Shown here in pieces: positions 35,316-44,559 of a DNA stretch of 64,000 bases (positions are counted from its first letter, which is position 1; every line of letters starts with the position of its first letter). This DNA comes from an uncultured Candidatus Saccharibacteria bacterium. GTDB lineage: Bacteria; Patescibacteriota; Saccharimonadia; Saccharimonadales; Saccharimonadaceae. The notes under the pieces were generated by a model. The model was not told the DNA's origin. It did no database searches and saw only the letters and a program-made list of their open reading frames with translations. The stretch covers positions 4,936 through 68,935 of the forward strand of contig CAMYAY010000004.1 in assembly GCA_947253945.1 (NCBI GenBank), read 5' to 3'. A program made the translations under genes and the position numbers.

Positions 35316-36831
35316 CCTCTAACCGCGGGAAGAGAATTGGCGTCTCAGCTGGCACGTAGTCGCCACCTAGAACCGCCTGAATTTTATCCGCGGTGCCAGG
35401 CATAAATGGCCTGAGCGCCAATGACGCGCGATTGATATCATTCACTAACGTTGAAAAAATTTCTACCAAGCGGTCGGTGCGCGCCGGCTCATCTTGCTTA
35501 GCCACACGCCACGGCGCCGCCTGCTCAATATACTGATTCAGCCCGTGAATGTAGTTAAACACACTTTCAGCCGCGGCTGCCAAGTTGAGTGCGTCCATAT
35601 TTACGCGATAATTGTTAGTCATCGTTTCAGTCGCATCTTTTAGCTCGTCAAAATCAGTAATTTTACTAAGGTCACCGTCAAAATACTTGCGCAACATTGC
35701 TGCCACGCGCGCCACTAAATTGCCTAAATCATTAGCAAGCTCACCGTTATAGGCCGCCGCAAACTTCTCTGGTGTATAATCGCCGTCGTCAAAGGTCGGA
35801 ATGTGGCGAATCAGATAGTAACGAAAGGCGTCCACCCCATATTCGTCAATCACCGCTAGCGGACTAACCACGTTGCCCAAGCTCTTACTCATCTTGGTAC
35901 CGTTCACACCAATATGACCGTGCACCATCAGCTTCTGTGGTAGCTCTAGTCCCAGCGCCAACAAAATCGCTGGCCAAATAATCGCATGGAAACGAATAAT
36001 GTCCTTGCCAACCACCTCAACTGCTGCTGGCCAATAATCGGCTTTGAAATTGTCCGGATAGCCAAGCACCGTCAAATAATTCGACAATGCATCCACCCAA
36101 ACATACATCACCTGACTGTCGTCATCTGGCACCGGCACACCCCAGTTAAGTTTGGCGCGTGGGCGCGACACCGAAACATCCTTGGCTTCATCGCCAATTA
36201 ACGCCAGCAACTCCTTGCCACGAAAGCTTGGCACCACGGCTCGCTTAATAAATTCCTTGATTTGCGGTGTGAACTGCGATACCTTGAGGTAATAATTCTC
36301 TTCGCTGAGTTTATCGTATGGCTTCTTGTGGTCAGGACAAATATAATTATTGTCCTTCGCCTCTTGGTCGGTTACAAACGCTTCGCAACCCGTACAAGCC
36401 CAGCCCTCATACTTGCCCTTGTAAATTACGCTTGCCGCCACTAGTTTACGCCAAATTTCTTGTACGCGCCGACAATGCGTCGGGTCAGAGGTGCGTACAT
36501 TCAAAATATGCTGCTTTATAAAATCTTGTTGGTCAAGCGGCCGCGCCACTTCATCTAGACTCGTTCCCAAAGCCAAATTTAACGCCGCGCGCATCTTCTG
36601 AAACTCCGGCTGCAAATCATCAACAAACTGTTGTGGTGTCTTGCCATTAGCAAGCGCCTTCTGCTCTACCTTTGTGCCGTGCTCGTCAGTGCCAATCGAC
36701 AATTTAGCATCATCACCCTTTAGCAGATGATAACGCAGCAATGTGTCAGCATAAACATAATCCATCGCCGTGCCGATATGCGGGGCGGCGTTCGCATATG
36801 GTATCGCGGTCGTTAAATAAAACTTTGTCAT
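35296..36831 (-). CDS. metG: Methionyl-tRNA synthetase
   Basis: Class I synthetase for tRNA-Met. The start at 36831 (MTKFYLTTAIPYANAAPHIG) is preferred because a TATAAT box ends seven bases upstream and the protein then begins at the first conserved residue; 511 residues. HIGT stands for the HIGH motif and GTKMSKSLGN for KMSKS. A zinc-knuckle region CTGCEAFVTDQE...CPDHK is present. The C-terminal tRNA-binding dimer domain of some MetRS proteins is absent. It lies between rsmA and tatD on the same strand. Confidence 0.96.
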   Translation of the reverse strand: MTKFYLTTAIPYANAAPHIGTAMDYVYADTLLRYHLLKGDDAKLSIGTDEHGTKVEQKALANGKTPQQFVDDLQPEFQKMRAALNLALGTSLDEVARPLDQQDFIKQHILNVRTSDPTHCRRVQEIWRKLVAASVIYKGKYEGWACTGCEAFVTDQEAKDNNYICPDHKKPYDKLSEENYYLKVSQFTPQIKEFIKRAVVPSFRGKELLALIGDEAKDVSVSRPRAKLNWGVPVPDDDSQVMYVWVDALSNYLTVLGYPDNFKADYWPAAVEVVGKDIIRFHAIIWPAILLALGLELPQKLMVHGHIGVNGTKMSKSLGNVVSPLAVIDEYGVDAFRYYLIRHIPTFDDGDYTPEKFAAAYNGELANDLGNLVARVAAMLRKYFDGDLSKITDFDELKDATETMTNNYRVNMDALNLAAAAESVFNYIHGLNQYIEQAAPWRVAKQDEPARTDRLVEIFSTLVNDINRASLALRPFMPGTADKIQAVLGGDYVPAETPILFPRLEDERASR

Positions 36832-36837
36832 ACTACT

Positions 36838-36843
36838 ATTATA
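36838..36843 (-). promoter_or_regulatory. -10 box of metG
   Basis: Minus strand TATAAT ending seven bases before the ATG; decides the metG start. Confidence 0.55.
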
Positions 36844-36866
36844 GTACACTAAACCAGTGCTTGTCG

Positions 36867-37673
36867 CTATAAATTCGCCAGCCGACGCCACTCGTCAATA
36901 CTGAGCTCTTGCGCGCGACGATTCGGATCGATTTGCGCTGCCGTTAGCAGCTGCTCGGCGCGCTCTTTAGTAGTATGCAAACCAACCGCCAAGCTCGACT
37001 TAAGCTTCTTCCGCTTCTCGCAAAAACCAGCATTCACCAGCGCAAAGAATTCTGCTTGCTGCGCCTTCGGCACCAACGGCTGCACCCGACGATGCATGAT
37101 TACCACTTGCGAATCTACCTTTGGCGCAGGAATGAAAAGTTCAGCCGGCACGACGATGCCAAGTTCAACCTCCGCAAATAATTGGGCACTAATTGCAATA
37201 ACTGATAGCTTACCAGGGTGCGCCGCTAGCCGCTCCGCTACTTCCTTTTGCACCAACAACACAATGGTTTGCGGTGCGTTATCAGCAGTAAGCAACTTTT
37301 TAATAATTTTGGCTGTCAAATTATACGGAATATTAGCCACCACCTTATAGTCACGTGGCAAACTAGCTAAATCAAAGCGCAAAATATCCTGATTTACCAC
37401 TGTCACATTTTTTGGCGGCACTTTGAGGTCATCAAATTCCAAGCGCCACTTTGCAATATTATCAAGCAAGCTATCCGCCAACCGCTGGTCGAACTCCACT
37501 GCTGTTACTTGCCCCGCCTTATCGCACAACTTAGTCGTCAATGTACCAAGCCCTGGGCCAATTTCCAACACATGGTCAGCAGGCGTCAATGCCGCATAAT
37601 CCGCTATCTGATGCAACACGGCGTCATCAAATAGAAAATTCTGCCCTAAATCCTTATTTGCTTTAATATCCAT
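36867..37673 (-). CDS. rsmA: 16S rRNA dimethyladenosine transferase RsmA (KsgA)
   Basis: Dimethylates two adjacent adenines near the 3' end of 16S rRNA. The frame extends upstream into the neighbouring gene, but the protein starts at the ATG at 37673 (MDIKANKDLGQNFLFD), one base after the yabE-like stop, giving 268 residues. SAM-binding VLEIGPGLGTLTTKL, the catalytic NIPYNLT and the C-terminal helical domain (FCEKRKKLKSSL) are clear. Confidence 0.96.
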   Translation of the reverse strand: MDIKANKDLGQNFLFDDAVLHQIADYAALTPADHVLEIGPGLGTLTTKLCDKAGQVTAVEFDQRLADSLLDNIAKWRLEFDDLKVPPKNVTVVNQDILRFDLASLPRDYKVVANIPYNLTAKIIKKLLTADNAPQTIVLLVQKEVAERLAAHPGKLSVIAISAQLFAEVELGIVVPAELFIPAPKVDSQVVIMHRRVQPLVPKAQQAEFFALVNAGFCEKRKKLKSSLAVGLHTTKERAEQLLTAAQIDPNRRAQELSIDEWRRLANL

Positions 37674-37674
37674 C

Positions 37675-38859
37675 CTACCACCAGTGTTGCTGCCGCCATC
37701 TATTGTACGAATTTTGCCAACCGCCATACCTCTGATTGGCGTAGCCGGTAAAGTGACGCAACTGACACACCGGATCAACCTGCCAGTTCGGGCAGCTCGC
37801 CGACAAGCTAGCTGGCGAAGTCTGGCCAAGCCCCACATATTTACCAGTTCGATTGCGCGAAGCTGGATTCCAACCCGATTCATGCGTCATAATGTAGTCA
37901 ACATAACCATAGTCGCTTGGGTCAATCCCCGCCGCTGCCATCCAATCAGTATGGCTGCCAGATGGCAACTCTACCTTCGTGCCAACCACTTCAACGTGAT
38001 TGGTTGGCTGCACCGTAACAACTTCGTTGATTTTTACTTTATTCTTAGTACCATCTGGTCCAATTACAATCTGATAAACCACCGTCTTTTTGCCATTATT
38101 GCCACCTGCAAGCACCTCGTGGTAACCTACCTTTTTGGTGCTATCTTGACGCGTCTCGGTACCCATCGGAATATCTTCAGTCTCCTCAACAATCGACTCA
38201 CCCTTTCGCATTACACTAAAAACTGGCATATTATCTGTGAGGCGCGTATTAATATCTACTGATACTTGGTCGCTCGCCTGCAAATAAATCCCCGCTTCAC
38301 GCAGCATCTCGCCCACAGTATCCTTGGTGGTATAAATACTAATTAAACTATTATAGAGGTAAACCCGCACTTGGCGTGCCCGTTTAATTTCAACTTGCTC
38401 GCCCGCACCGCCGTTAGCCACAAAATCACGCACCAACCTAGTGTGCACCTTGTCACCCGGCCGCAAATCCTGTGCCTTGCCGGCAATCTTCGCCTGGTCA
38501 GTACTAGAAGTCACCACGCGGTATTTTTTATTACCTTCCACCACTGTAACCGGCCGTGCTCGCTTTACATTAATTACGATTACTGTACCCTTTAGCTCTG
38601 ACTGCAAAGGTGGATCGGTCTGGTCGCCATTATTTAACTTAATATTGAGGTCTTTTAAGGCCTGCGCCACTGTCTTAGCCTGAGTAATTGTGGTATGTTC
38701 CACTCCACTGTCATAAGCGGTCACAGTTTTACTATCTAAACTAGCCGTTGCCGCTAACGCCGGCAATGGCAATACAATACTAATAGCAAACAGCACCGGT
38801 AACATAGTAACTGTTACCCCCCACCAAATATTCCGATAAGAGTGCATTACTTTTATCAT
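37675..38859 (-). CDS. YabE/Rpf-like cell-wall protein with DUF348, G5 and lysozyme-like domains
   Basis: Predicted secreted or anchored wall-cleaving protein. The 394 residues have a hydrophobic export segment (about 13-37), DUF348 repeats (about 43-84 and 163-205, with a weaker one between), a G5 domain (about 214-293, containing YQIVIGPDGTKNKVKINEVV) and a C-terminal lysozyme-like fold (303-394) with a candidate catalytic Glu327 in HESGWNP and GLGQTSPAS. RpfB and YabE share this order and lie next to rsmA, tatD and metG in actinobacteria and Bacillus, as here. A role in peptidoglycan turnover or reactivation is inferred from the family. Confidence 0.9.
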   Translation of the reverse strand: MIKVMHSYRNIWWGVTVTMLPVLFAISIVLPLPALAATASLDSKTVTAYDSGVEHTTITQAKTVAQALKDLNIKLNNGDQTDPPLQSELKGTVIVINVKRARPVTVVEGNKKYRVVTSSTDQAKIAGKAQDLRPGDKVHTRLVRDFVANGGAGEQVEIKRARQVRVYLYNSLISIYTTKDTVGEMLREAGIYLQASDQVSVDINTRLTDNMPVFSVMRKGESIVEETEDIPMGTETRQDSTKKVGYHEVLAGGNNGKKTVVYQIVIGPDGTKNKVKINEVVTVQPTNHVEVVGTKVELPSGSHTDWMAAAGIDPSDYGYVDYIMTHESGWNPASRNRTGKYVGLGQTSPASLSASCPNWQVDPVCQLRHFTGYANQRYGGWQNSYNRWRQQHWW

Positions 38860-38870
38860 CGCGTAGTATT

Positions 38871-38879
38871 ATTATACCA
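38871..38879 (-). promoter_or_regulatory. Extended -10 box of the yabE-like gene
   Basis: Minus strand TGGTATAAT ending 12 bases before the ATG at 38859; this promoter probably drives yabE and rsmA. Confidence 0.55.
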
Positions 38880-38891
38880 CACTTTAATAAT

Positions 38892-41081
38892 CTAGCTAAT
38901 TTTTACGAGCGGCGCATACTCAAGATTGATACTGCGGATACGCGAGGCGAACTGCACTTTCACCGTCGAACCATTTACTGCTAGCACCGTACCGTCACCA
39001 AACATCTGGTGGCGCACGCGGTCGCCAATGCTAAGTGATGCATCTTCATATTCGTAATGCGGCTCTTGGCTATCTACCGGACGGCGTATTGCCCAGCCCG
39101 TATTATCGCTAACATGGCGATAATCATCATACTGGTCGTAATTGTCGTAATTACTATTCGCTGGCTTCACTGGCTCGCCCTTAATATCACTCAAAAATTG
39201 CGACGGCATATTGTACTGCACTCGGCCGTTCATCATTCGACTCCGCGCATAACTAAGAGTTAGCTCCTCCTTGGCTCGCGTCATACCGACATAACAGAGG
39301 CGACGCGCCTCTTCAAGCGCCGAATCAGTCAGTAAGTCTCGTGCGCTCGGAAATAGTCCGTCCTCCATACCCACTAGATAAACTACCGGGAACTCCAGCC
39401 CCTTCGCGGCATGCATAGTCATTAAATTAACAGCATGGTCGTGATTAATATCATCCGCGCCCGATACTAGTGCCACCTCCTCAAGAAAGCTCGCCAAATC
39501 ACCATACTGTTTAGCATCGCTCACTAGCTCCTCAACATTCTCTACCTTGGCGCACCCTTGGTCGGTGCCGTCGTCCAAATATTCTCGGTACTTGGTTGCA
39601 TCAATTAAATCTGTTAGTAGCTGGTCAGGCGTGACTACTGTAGCCCGCTCGGCTAATTTACTAAACAATTCGCCTAGTGCCTGCAATTCTTTACGGGCAC
39701 GCGGCGTTAAATCATTACACATATCCACTTGCCGCAAGGCGTCAACCACCGAACAATCAGCCTGCGCTCGCCACTCTAAAAATCGGTCAACCGAAACTTC
39801 ACCAAGACCACGCTTCGGCACATTAACGACACGCCGAAAGCTAACCTCATCATATGGTTGATAAACAATACGCAAATACGCTAGCAAGTCCTTGATTTCA
39901 GCACGGTCATAGAAGCGCAACCCGCCAATGATTTTATAAGGCAGAGCTAATTTGCGGAACATTTGCTCAAAAGCACGCGACTGAGCATTAGTGCGGTAAA
40001 GAATCGCAAAATCATTATACTGTCGCGCCCCCACAGCGTGCGCCGTCTGAATCTGCAAGCCAATCGTCTCGGCTTCGTTTAGCTCATTATACGCCTCAAT
40101 AAATTGCACTGGTTCGCCATCACCCGCCTTCGTCCAAAGCTGCTTATCGCTTCGCTGTGTATTTTTAACAATGACATTATGCGCCGCATTTAAAATATTG
40201 CCGGTTGAACGATAATTTTGTTCCAACTTCACCACTTTGGCGCCAGCAAAATCCTGCGAGAAATTTAAAATATTCGTAAAATCTGCGCCGCGCCAACTGT
40301 AAATCGACTGCCAATCGTCGCCCACTACACAAATATTATTTTTACCGTTCAGTAGTAACTTGATTATCCGGTACTGAAGATGGTTAGTGTCCTGATACTC
40401 GTCAACCAAAATATACTTAAATTGCTCCTGCAAGCGCTTCCGCACCTCTGGTGAATCATGTAGTAACCGATGCGCCTCCACTAGCAAATCATCGAAGTCC
40501 AATGCACGCTGCTTGCGGCGTTGCTCTTCATAACGCCGATAAACCTCATAAATAGTACGCCAGTAAGGATTATTTGCCTTTTTGTTGTAATCTTCCAGAC
40601 TATCACCCGCATTTTTACTGTTAGAGATAGCCGAAGCAATCGCCTTCGGTGTAAATTGCTTATCCGATATCGCAAAATCCTTCATGATATTCCGAATCAG
40701 CGTCATTTTATCGGCTTCATCAAAAATCACGAAATTAGTCGGAACATTGATTGCCTCGCCATACAACCGCAATAACTTTACAGCAATAGAGTGAAATGTA
40801 CCCATCCAGGGCATAAATGAACGATAATTTGGCTGATGTAGCAGTGTCGCCAACCGCTCGCGCATCTCACCCGCCGCCTTATTGGTAAACGTCACCGCCA
40901 AAACGTCTTGTTCGGTTGCTAAATGATTCAATAAAATATAGGCAATGCGGTGAGTTAGGGTCTTAGTTTTACCCGAGCCAGCACCCGCAATTACCAACAG
41001 CGGTCCCTCAGTACACTGCACCGCCTCACGCTGTTTAGTATTTAGCCCTTCTAAAACACTGTCGCCCGCATTATCTAGCAT
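38892..41081 (-). CDS. pcrA: ATP-dependent DNA helicase PcrA/UvrD
   Basis: Superfamily 1 3'-5' helicase in DNA repair and replication. The 729 residues show GLNTKQREAV, Walker A GAGSGKTKTL, motif II VDEYQDTNHLQY, VVGDDWQSIYSWRGA, LEQNYRS, VNLMTMHAAKGLEFPVVYL and YVGMTRAKEEL. The C-terminus carries the Tudor-like KOW region of PcrA (IGDRVRHQMFGDGTV). The message appears leaderless, its -10 box overlapping the stop of the upstream gene. Confidence 0.96.
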   Translation of the reverse strand: MLDNAGDSVLEGLNTKQREAVQCTEGPLLVIAGAGSGKTKTLTHRIAYILLNHLATEQDVLAVTFTNKAAGEMRERLATLLHQPNYRSFMPWMGTFHSIAVKLLRLYGEAINVPTNFVIFDEADKMTLIRNIMKDFAISDKQFTPKAIASAISNSKNAGDSLEDYNKKANNPYWRTIYEVYRRYEEQRRKQRALDFDDLLVEAHRLLHDSPEVRKRLQEQFKYILVDEYQDTNHLQYRIIKLLLNGKNNICVVGDDWQSIYSWRGADFTNILNFSQDFAGAKVVKLEQNYRSTGNILNAAHNVIVKNTQRSDKQLWTKAGDGEPVQFIEAYNELNEAETIGLQIQTAHAVGARQYNDFAILYRTNAQSRAFEQMFRKLALPYKIIGGLRFYDRAEIKDLLAYLRIVYQPYDEVSFRRVVNVPKRGLGEVSVDRFLEWRAQADCSVVDALRQVDMCNDLTPRARKELQALGELFSKLAERATVVTPDQLLTDLIDATKYREYLDDGTDQGCAKVENVEELVSDAKQYGDLASFLEEVALVSGADDINHDHAVNLMTMHAAKGLEFPVVYLVGMEDGLFPSARDLLTDSALEEARRLCYVGMTRAKEELTLSYARSRMMNGRVQYNMPSQFLSDIKGEPVKPANSNYDNYDQYDDYRHVSDNTGWAIRRPVDSQEPHYEYEDASLSIGDRVRHQMFGDGTVLAVNGSTVKVQFASRIRSINLEYAPLVKIS

Positions 41082-41087
41082 AACTCT

Positions 41088-41096
41088 ATTTTATCA
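41088..41096 (-). promoter_or_regulatory. Extended -10 box of pcrA
   Basis: Minus strand TGATAAAAT ending seven bases before the ATG at 41081. Confidence 0.55.
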
Positions 41097-42488
41097 CTTT
41101 AAAGAGTTAATTAGATGGTCAAGATTGCCAGTCAAATAGAGGTAAACACCAGCTCCCGAAAGAGCGATTAATACAACCAAGCAGACTACAATCCAAGTCC
41201 AAGCCGACCGCGAACGCTTGTCGACTACCTGCAAGTCATCAAACGGCGAATTGTTGTCGTCGTCATCATCACGACGGCCAAGCCGACGGCGCGATGGACG
41301 TGCTGCGCTCCCCATATTATCAAGCGTTGCCTTTGGCCGGCGAGGCATAGTGTGCGACTCCACCATACTTTGCTGCTCGCGCTTCATTTGCATGCTATTA
41401 ATAAAGCTTTCGATAAACCCATCACTATTTGTAGTGGCATTGTGGCTAGTCGGGGTAGGCTTTTGATTCTTGCGCGGCGCCATCTCTACCTCAGCTGGCT
41501 CACTTTTAACTGCAACGGCGTTTGTCTTGCGCTCCGGTTCTTTAACGCCGAGTGGCGCCTTTTTAACTTTCACTCCCTCTAAAAATGGCGATTCATAAGG
41601 CTTTTCGTCTGGACGGCTATCACCAGCTAATGGAGTCGCTGCTTCCTCTATTGGCCGCGGCTGGCGCAGAGTGCGACGCGACAAACGCTGGCTATATCGC
41701 ACTAAACGGCGGTTCAATCGAGCGGCCACATCATTCTCATCATTCTCATCATTCTCATCGGTATCATCTGAGGGCTTCGTGGCTGATTCAGAAGCCTCGG
41801 TATTTTCTGGTTCAGATTTCTTCACTACATCCGAATCTTTCAGTTCAGACGATTTAGCTTCGGCAGATGCAACATTATTCTTAGTATCAGCCTCGGTTTC
41901 AGGCTTTACTTCAGACTTATCTTCAGATTTCACCTCAGACTTTGCCTCAGGTTTCTCTTCTGGCTTTAGTTCAGCTTTAGCTGCTGGCTCGGCATCAGAC
42001 TGCTTAGTTGGCGCTACCTCTGGCTCTTTAACCTCTGATTCCGTCTTGACTGTATTAACGGGAGTCTCTGACTGTGCCGCTTCTGGTCCAGCCGGCTTAA
42101 CTGATTTATCTAGCTCAGCCTCAGCCTCAACTTCAGCCTTCACTTTATTGAGCTTAGCAGCTTGACGCTGCTTACGCTCCTCCATCATGCGTTGATTAAT
42201 TTCCGCCGCGCGCTTTTTCCGACGCGCCATTATAATTGCATGAGCATCTTCCTGCGAGATAACACTAATAACCTTGTTCGATGTTACATCCATCGCCTTG
42301 GCTTTTACAATCTTTACTTCAGACACTTCAGCCTGCTGCTCTGCAATCTGCTCCGTAACTGCTTTTTGAGTTTGAGAAGCATCTTCAACCGAGTCAGCCG
42401 TCTTTGGCTGTTCAGAATTTGCCGGTACATCAACGTCCGACATCTCCTTAATTACCCGGTCGAGCTCCTCAAAATCAAAATCAGCCAT
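41094..42488 (-). CDS. Acidic, disordered tail-anchored protein, function unknown
   Basis: Not recognised. The 464 residues are dominated by Glu/Lys/Ser/Ala low complexity (about 110-240, with repeated KPE, KSE, EVK units), a basic segment of Arg-rich repeats (about 255-285, LNRRLVRYSQRLSRRTLRQ), and one C-terminal membrane helix (about 437-458) near the end, so most of it should be cytosolic. It overlaps the tpiA stop by eight bases and shares its transcript. Composition is like scaffold or division-associated membrane proteins, but no domain supports a specific role. Confidence 0.8.
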   Translation of the reverse strand: MADFDFEELDRVIKEMSDVDVPANSEQPKTADSVEDASQTQKAVTEQIAEQQAEVSEVKIVKAKAMDVTSNKVISVISQEDAHAIIMARRKKRAAEINQRMMEERKQRQAAKLNKVKAEVEAEAELDKSVKPAGPEAAQSETPVNTVKTESEVKEPEVAPTKQSDAEPAAKAELKPEEKPEAKSEVKSEDKSEVKPETEADTKNNVASAEAKSSELKDSDVVKKSEPENTEASESATKPSDDTDENDENDENDVAARLNRRLVRYSQRLSRRTLRQPRPIEEAATPLAGDSRPDEKPYESPFLEGVKVKKAPLGVKEPERKTNAVAVKSEPAEVEMAPRKNQKPTPTSHNATTNSDGFIESFINSMQMKREQQSMVESHTMPRRPKATLDNMGSAARPSRRRLGRRDDDDDNNSPFDDLQVVDKRSRSAWTWIVVCLVVLIALSGAGVYLYLTGNLDHLINSLK

Positions 42489-43263
42489 TAGCTACATTCT
42501 CCTGCTTTGCGACTTCAGCCGCCGTATCAACAAAGTGTGCAAACTCTGGTGCAATCAAGCTATTGTGCCCAACTAGCAAGCCGTTCACGCCCTTAGCTGA
42601 TAAATAATCTCGATCGTTCATAGTACTAACACTACCACCGTATAACACTGGCACCTTAGCGGCAGCGGCGCGTCCAAACATATGCGCCACCTGAGCACGG
42701 ATAATACTCACCGCCTCTTCGACATCTTTTACCTGTGGTGTGCAGCCTGTGCCAATGGCCCAAACTGGCTCGTAAGCAATTAGTACGCCATCCAATTCAT
42801 CCGAACTAATATTCATCAGCCCCGACGCCACCTGGTCATTCAACACATGCTGGGTATCGCCGTCGTTGCGTTCAAGTTCAGTCTCACCCACGCAAAGCAC
42901 TGGCGATAGCTCATTGCGCACCGCGGCTTGCACCTTAAACCGAATATCACGGTCGTCTTCATCAAAAATGTTACGTCTCTCACTATGGCCAATTAGTACA
43001 TATTGCGCCAAACCGCGAAGCTGCGTTGCACTAACTTCACCTGTAAAAGCTCCGCCATCTCGCCAATAACAATTCTGTGCGCCCAATTTAAGCTGACGGT
43101 GATTAATTTGCAATGAAACTGGTTCGAGTGCCAAAAAGCCTGGGCAAATCACCGTCTCGACATCACGCCGAATCGGCACTACTTGCGCCAGCTTAGCCAC
43201 AAACAATGAAGCCTCGTGCACATTGAGGTTCATCTTCCAGTTACCAATAATATACTTCTTCAT
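42481..43263 (-). CDS. tpiA: Triosephosphate isomerase
   Basis: Interconverts dihydroxyacetone phosphate and glyceraldehyde 3-phosphate. The 260 residues have the substrate Lys in NWKMNL, the catalytic His in LIGHSERR, the catalytic Glu and loop 6 in AYEPVWAIGTG, and the phosphate-binding LYGGSVS. GGGGG lies before the ATG. It follows pyk and pgk on the same strand but has its own -10 box. Confidence 0.97.
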   Translation of the reverse strand: MKKYIIGNWKMNLNVHEASLFVAKLAQVVPIRRDVETVICPGFLALEPVSLQINHRQLKLGAQNCYWRDGGAFTGEVSATQLRGLAQYVLIGHSERRNIFDEDDRDIRFKVQAAVRNELSPVLCVGETELERNDGDTQHVLNDQVASGLMNISSDELDGVLIAYEPVWAIGTGCTPQVKDVEEAVSIIRAQVAHMFGRAAAAKVPVLYGGSVSTMNDRDYLSAKGVNGLLVGHNSLIAPEFAHFVDTAAEVAKQENVANG

Positions 43264-43282
43264 ATGCCCCCTAATTAATACT

Positions 43283-43291
43283 ATTTTAACA
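43283..43291 (-). promoter_or_regulatory. Extended -10 box of tpiA
   Basis: Minus strand TGTTAAAAT in the 55-base gap after pgk; leader of about 14 bases with GGGGG. Confidence 0.5.
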
Positions 43292-43318
43292 TAAGCACGA
43301 GACTATTCAAAATACAAA

Positions 43319-44551
43319 CTATAGTTTCCAAAGTAGTGCCGCAATACCCGGCAGAGTCTGCCCTGACATTAGCTCTAGGCTAGCGCCACCGCCAGTCGAA
43401 ACATGAGTGAAGCTACCACCGCGCTTGCTATCCCAGTTACGCACAAAGTCAGCCGTATCACCGCCACCAATAACACTAGTGATCTTCGGGTCGCGCGCTA
43501 GGCTCATTGCGAGACGTGCTGAGCCATGGGCAAATTGCTGACGCTCAGCCATGCCAAGCGTACCATTCCAAATCACCGTACCACTGCTAGCTACTAGGCG
43601 ATCAATTACATTGATGGTCTTTTCGCCCAAATCGTAAATCACGTTAGCGTCCGACACTTGGTCGAGGCTCACTTCACGACGCGGGTCGTCTAGACTACCA
43701 TTTACTGCGATCGCCACATCACGTGGCAGAATAAACTTTTCGTCAAACGCGTCACCGTACTTATCGTGTGCTAGCTGAAAGATATCCGCTACAATGTCGT
43801 CCACACCGTCTTCCACCAAGCTAACACCCACGTTATAACCGAGGTGCTTTAAAAAATTATTTGCTAGCGCGCCGCCAACAACCACGTTATCGGCCGTTTC
43901 AATAAACTTCTTTACTAGTGGAATCTTATCGCTAATCTTGGCACCGCCAATAATAGCCGTCATCGGCCGCCGCGGCTGGTCGATTGCCTGCTTAATAGCA
44001 ACATACTCGCGCTCAAGCAACAAACCTGCTACCGCTGGCAAATATTCGGTAATTGAAGCAGTTGAGGCATGGGCGCGATGTACAACACCAAAGCCATCCT
44101 GCACAAACACTTCAGCATGGGTATCGGTTGCCAAGGCCTTAGCAAAAGCTGGGTCGTTCGCCTTCTCTTCCTTATGGAAGCGCAGATTCTCTAACAGAAT
44201 AATCTCATTTTCAGTCTGTTTGGCAGTTGCTTGCTGCACTTCTTCGCCAATACAGTCATTCAAGAACCGCACCGTAATATCTAGTTTCGCCGCCAAGGCG
44301 CGCGCTACCGGCGCCAGCGAGAACTGCTTATCCGCCGCACTTTTTGGTCGTCCCAAATGTGACATAACCACCACTTTAGCGTGGCGCGCCAACAAATATT
44401 TTAAGGTCGGCAACGACGCCTCGATACGAAAATCATCCGAAATTTGCCCTTGCTCATTCAATGGCACATTATAATCCGCACGCACCAGAACATGCTTGCC
44501 CTGGACATCGATATCTCGGACCGTCTGATATGGAAAAGTTACTTCGCTCAT
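43319..44551 (-). CDS. pgk: Phosphoglycerate kinase
   Basis: Makes ATP from 1,3-bisphosphoglycerate. The 410 residues include VLVRADYNVPLNE, SHLGRPKS, ENLRFHKEEKAND, the VQDGFGVVHRAHAST block, IIGGAKISDK and the nucleotide-binding end SVIGGGDTADFVRN with FTHVSTGGGASLELM. The signature reads DGFGVVHRAH where most PGKs have DAFGTAHRAH, a mild variation. It lies eight bases after pyk with a GGGGGG ribosome site. Confidence 0.97.
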   Translation of the reverse strand: MSEVTFPYQTVRDIDVQGKHVLVRADYNVPLNEQGQISDDFRIEASLPTLKYLLARHAKVVVMSHLGRPKSAADKQFSLAPVARALAAKLDITVRFLNDCIGEEVQQATAKQTENEIILLENLRFHKEEKANDPAFAKALATDTHAEVFVQDGFGVVHRAHASTASITEYLPAVAGLLLEREYVAIKQAIDQPRRPMTAIIGGAKISDKIPLVKKFIETADNVVVGGALANNFLKHLGYNVGVSLVEDGVDDIVADIFQLAHDKYGDAFDEKFILPRDVAIAVNGSLDDPRREVSLDQVSDANVIYDLGEKTINVIDRLVASSGTVIWNGTLGMAERQQFAHGSARLAMSLARDPKITSVIGGGDTADFVRNWDSKRGGSFTHVSTGGGASLELMSGQTLPGIAALLWKL

Positions 44552-44559
44552 TTACCCCC

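Noticed and set aside
37674..37883. N-terminal extension of RsmA
   Set aside because: The longer frame lies inside the YabE-like gene and has no similarity; the conserved start is at 37673.
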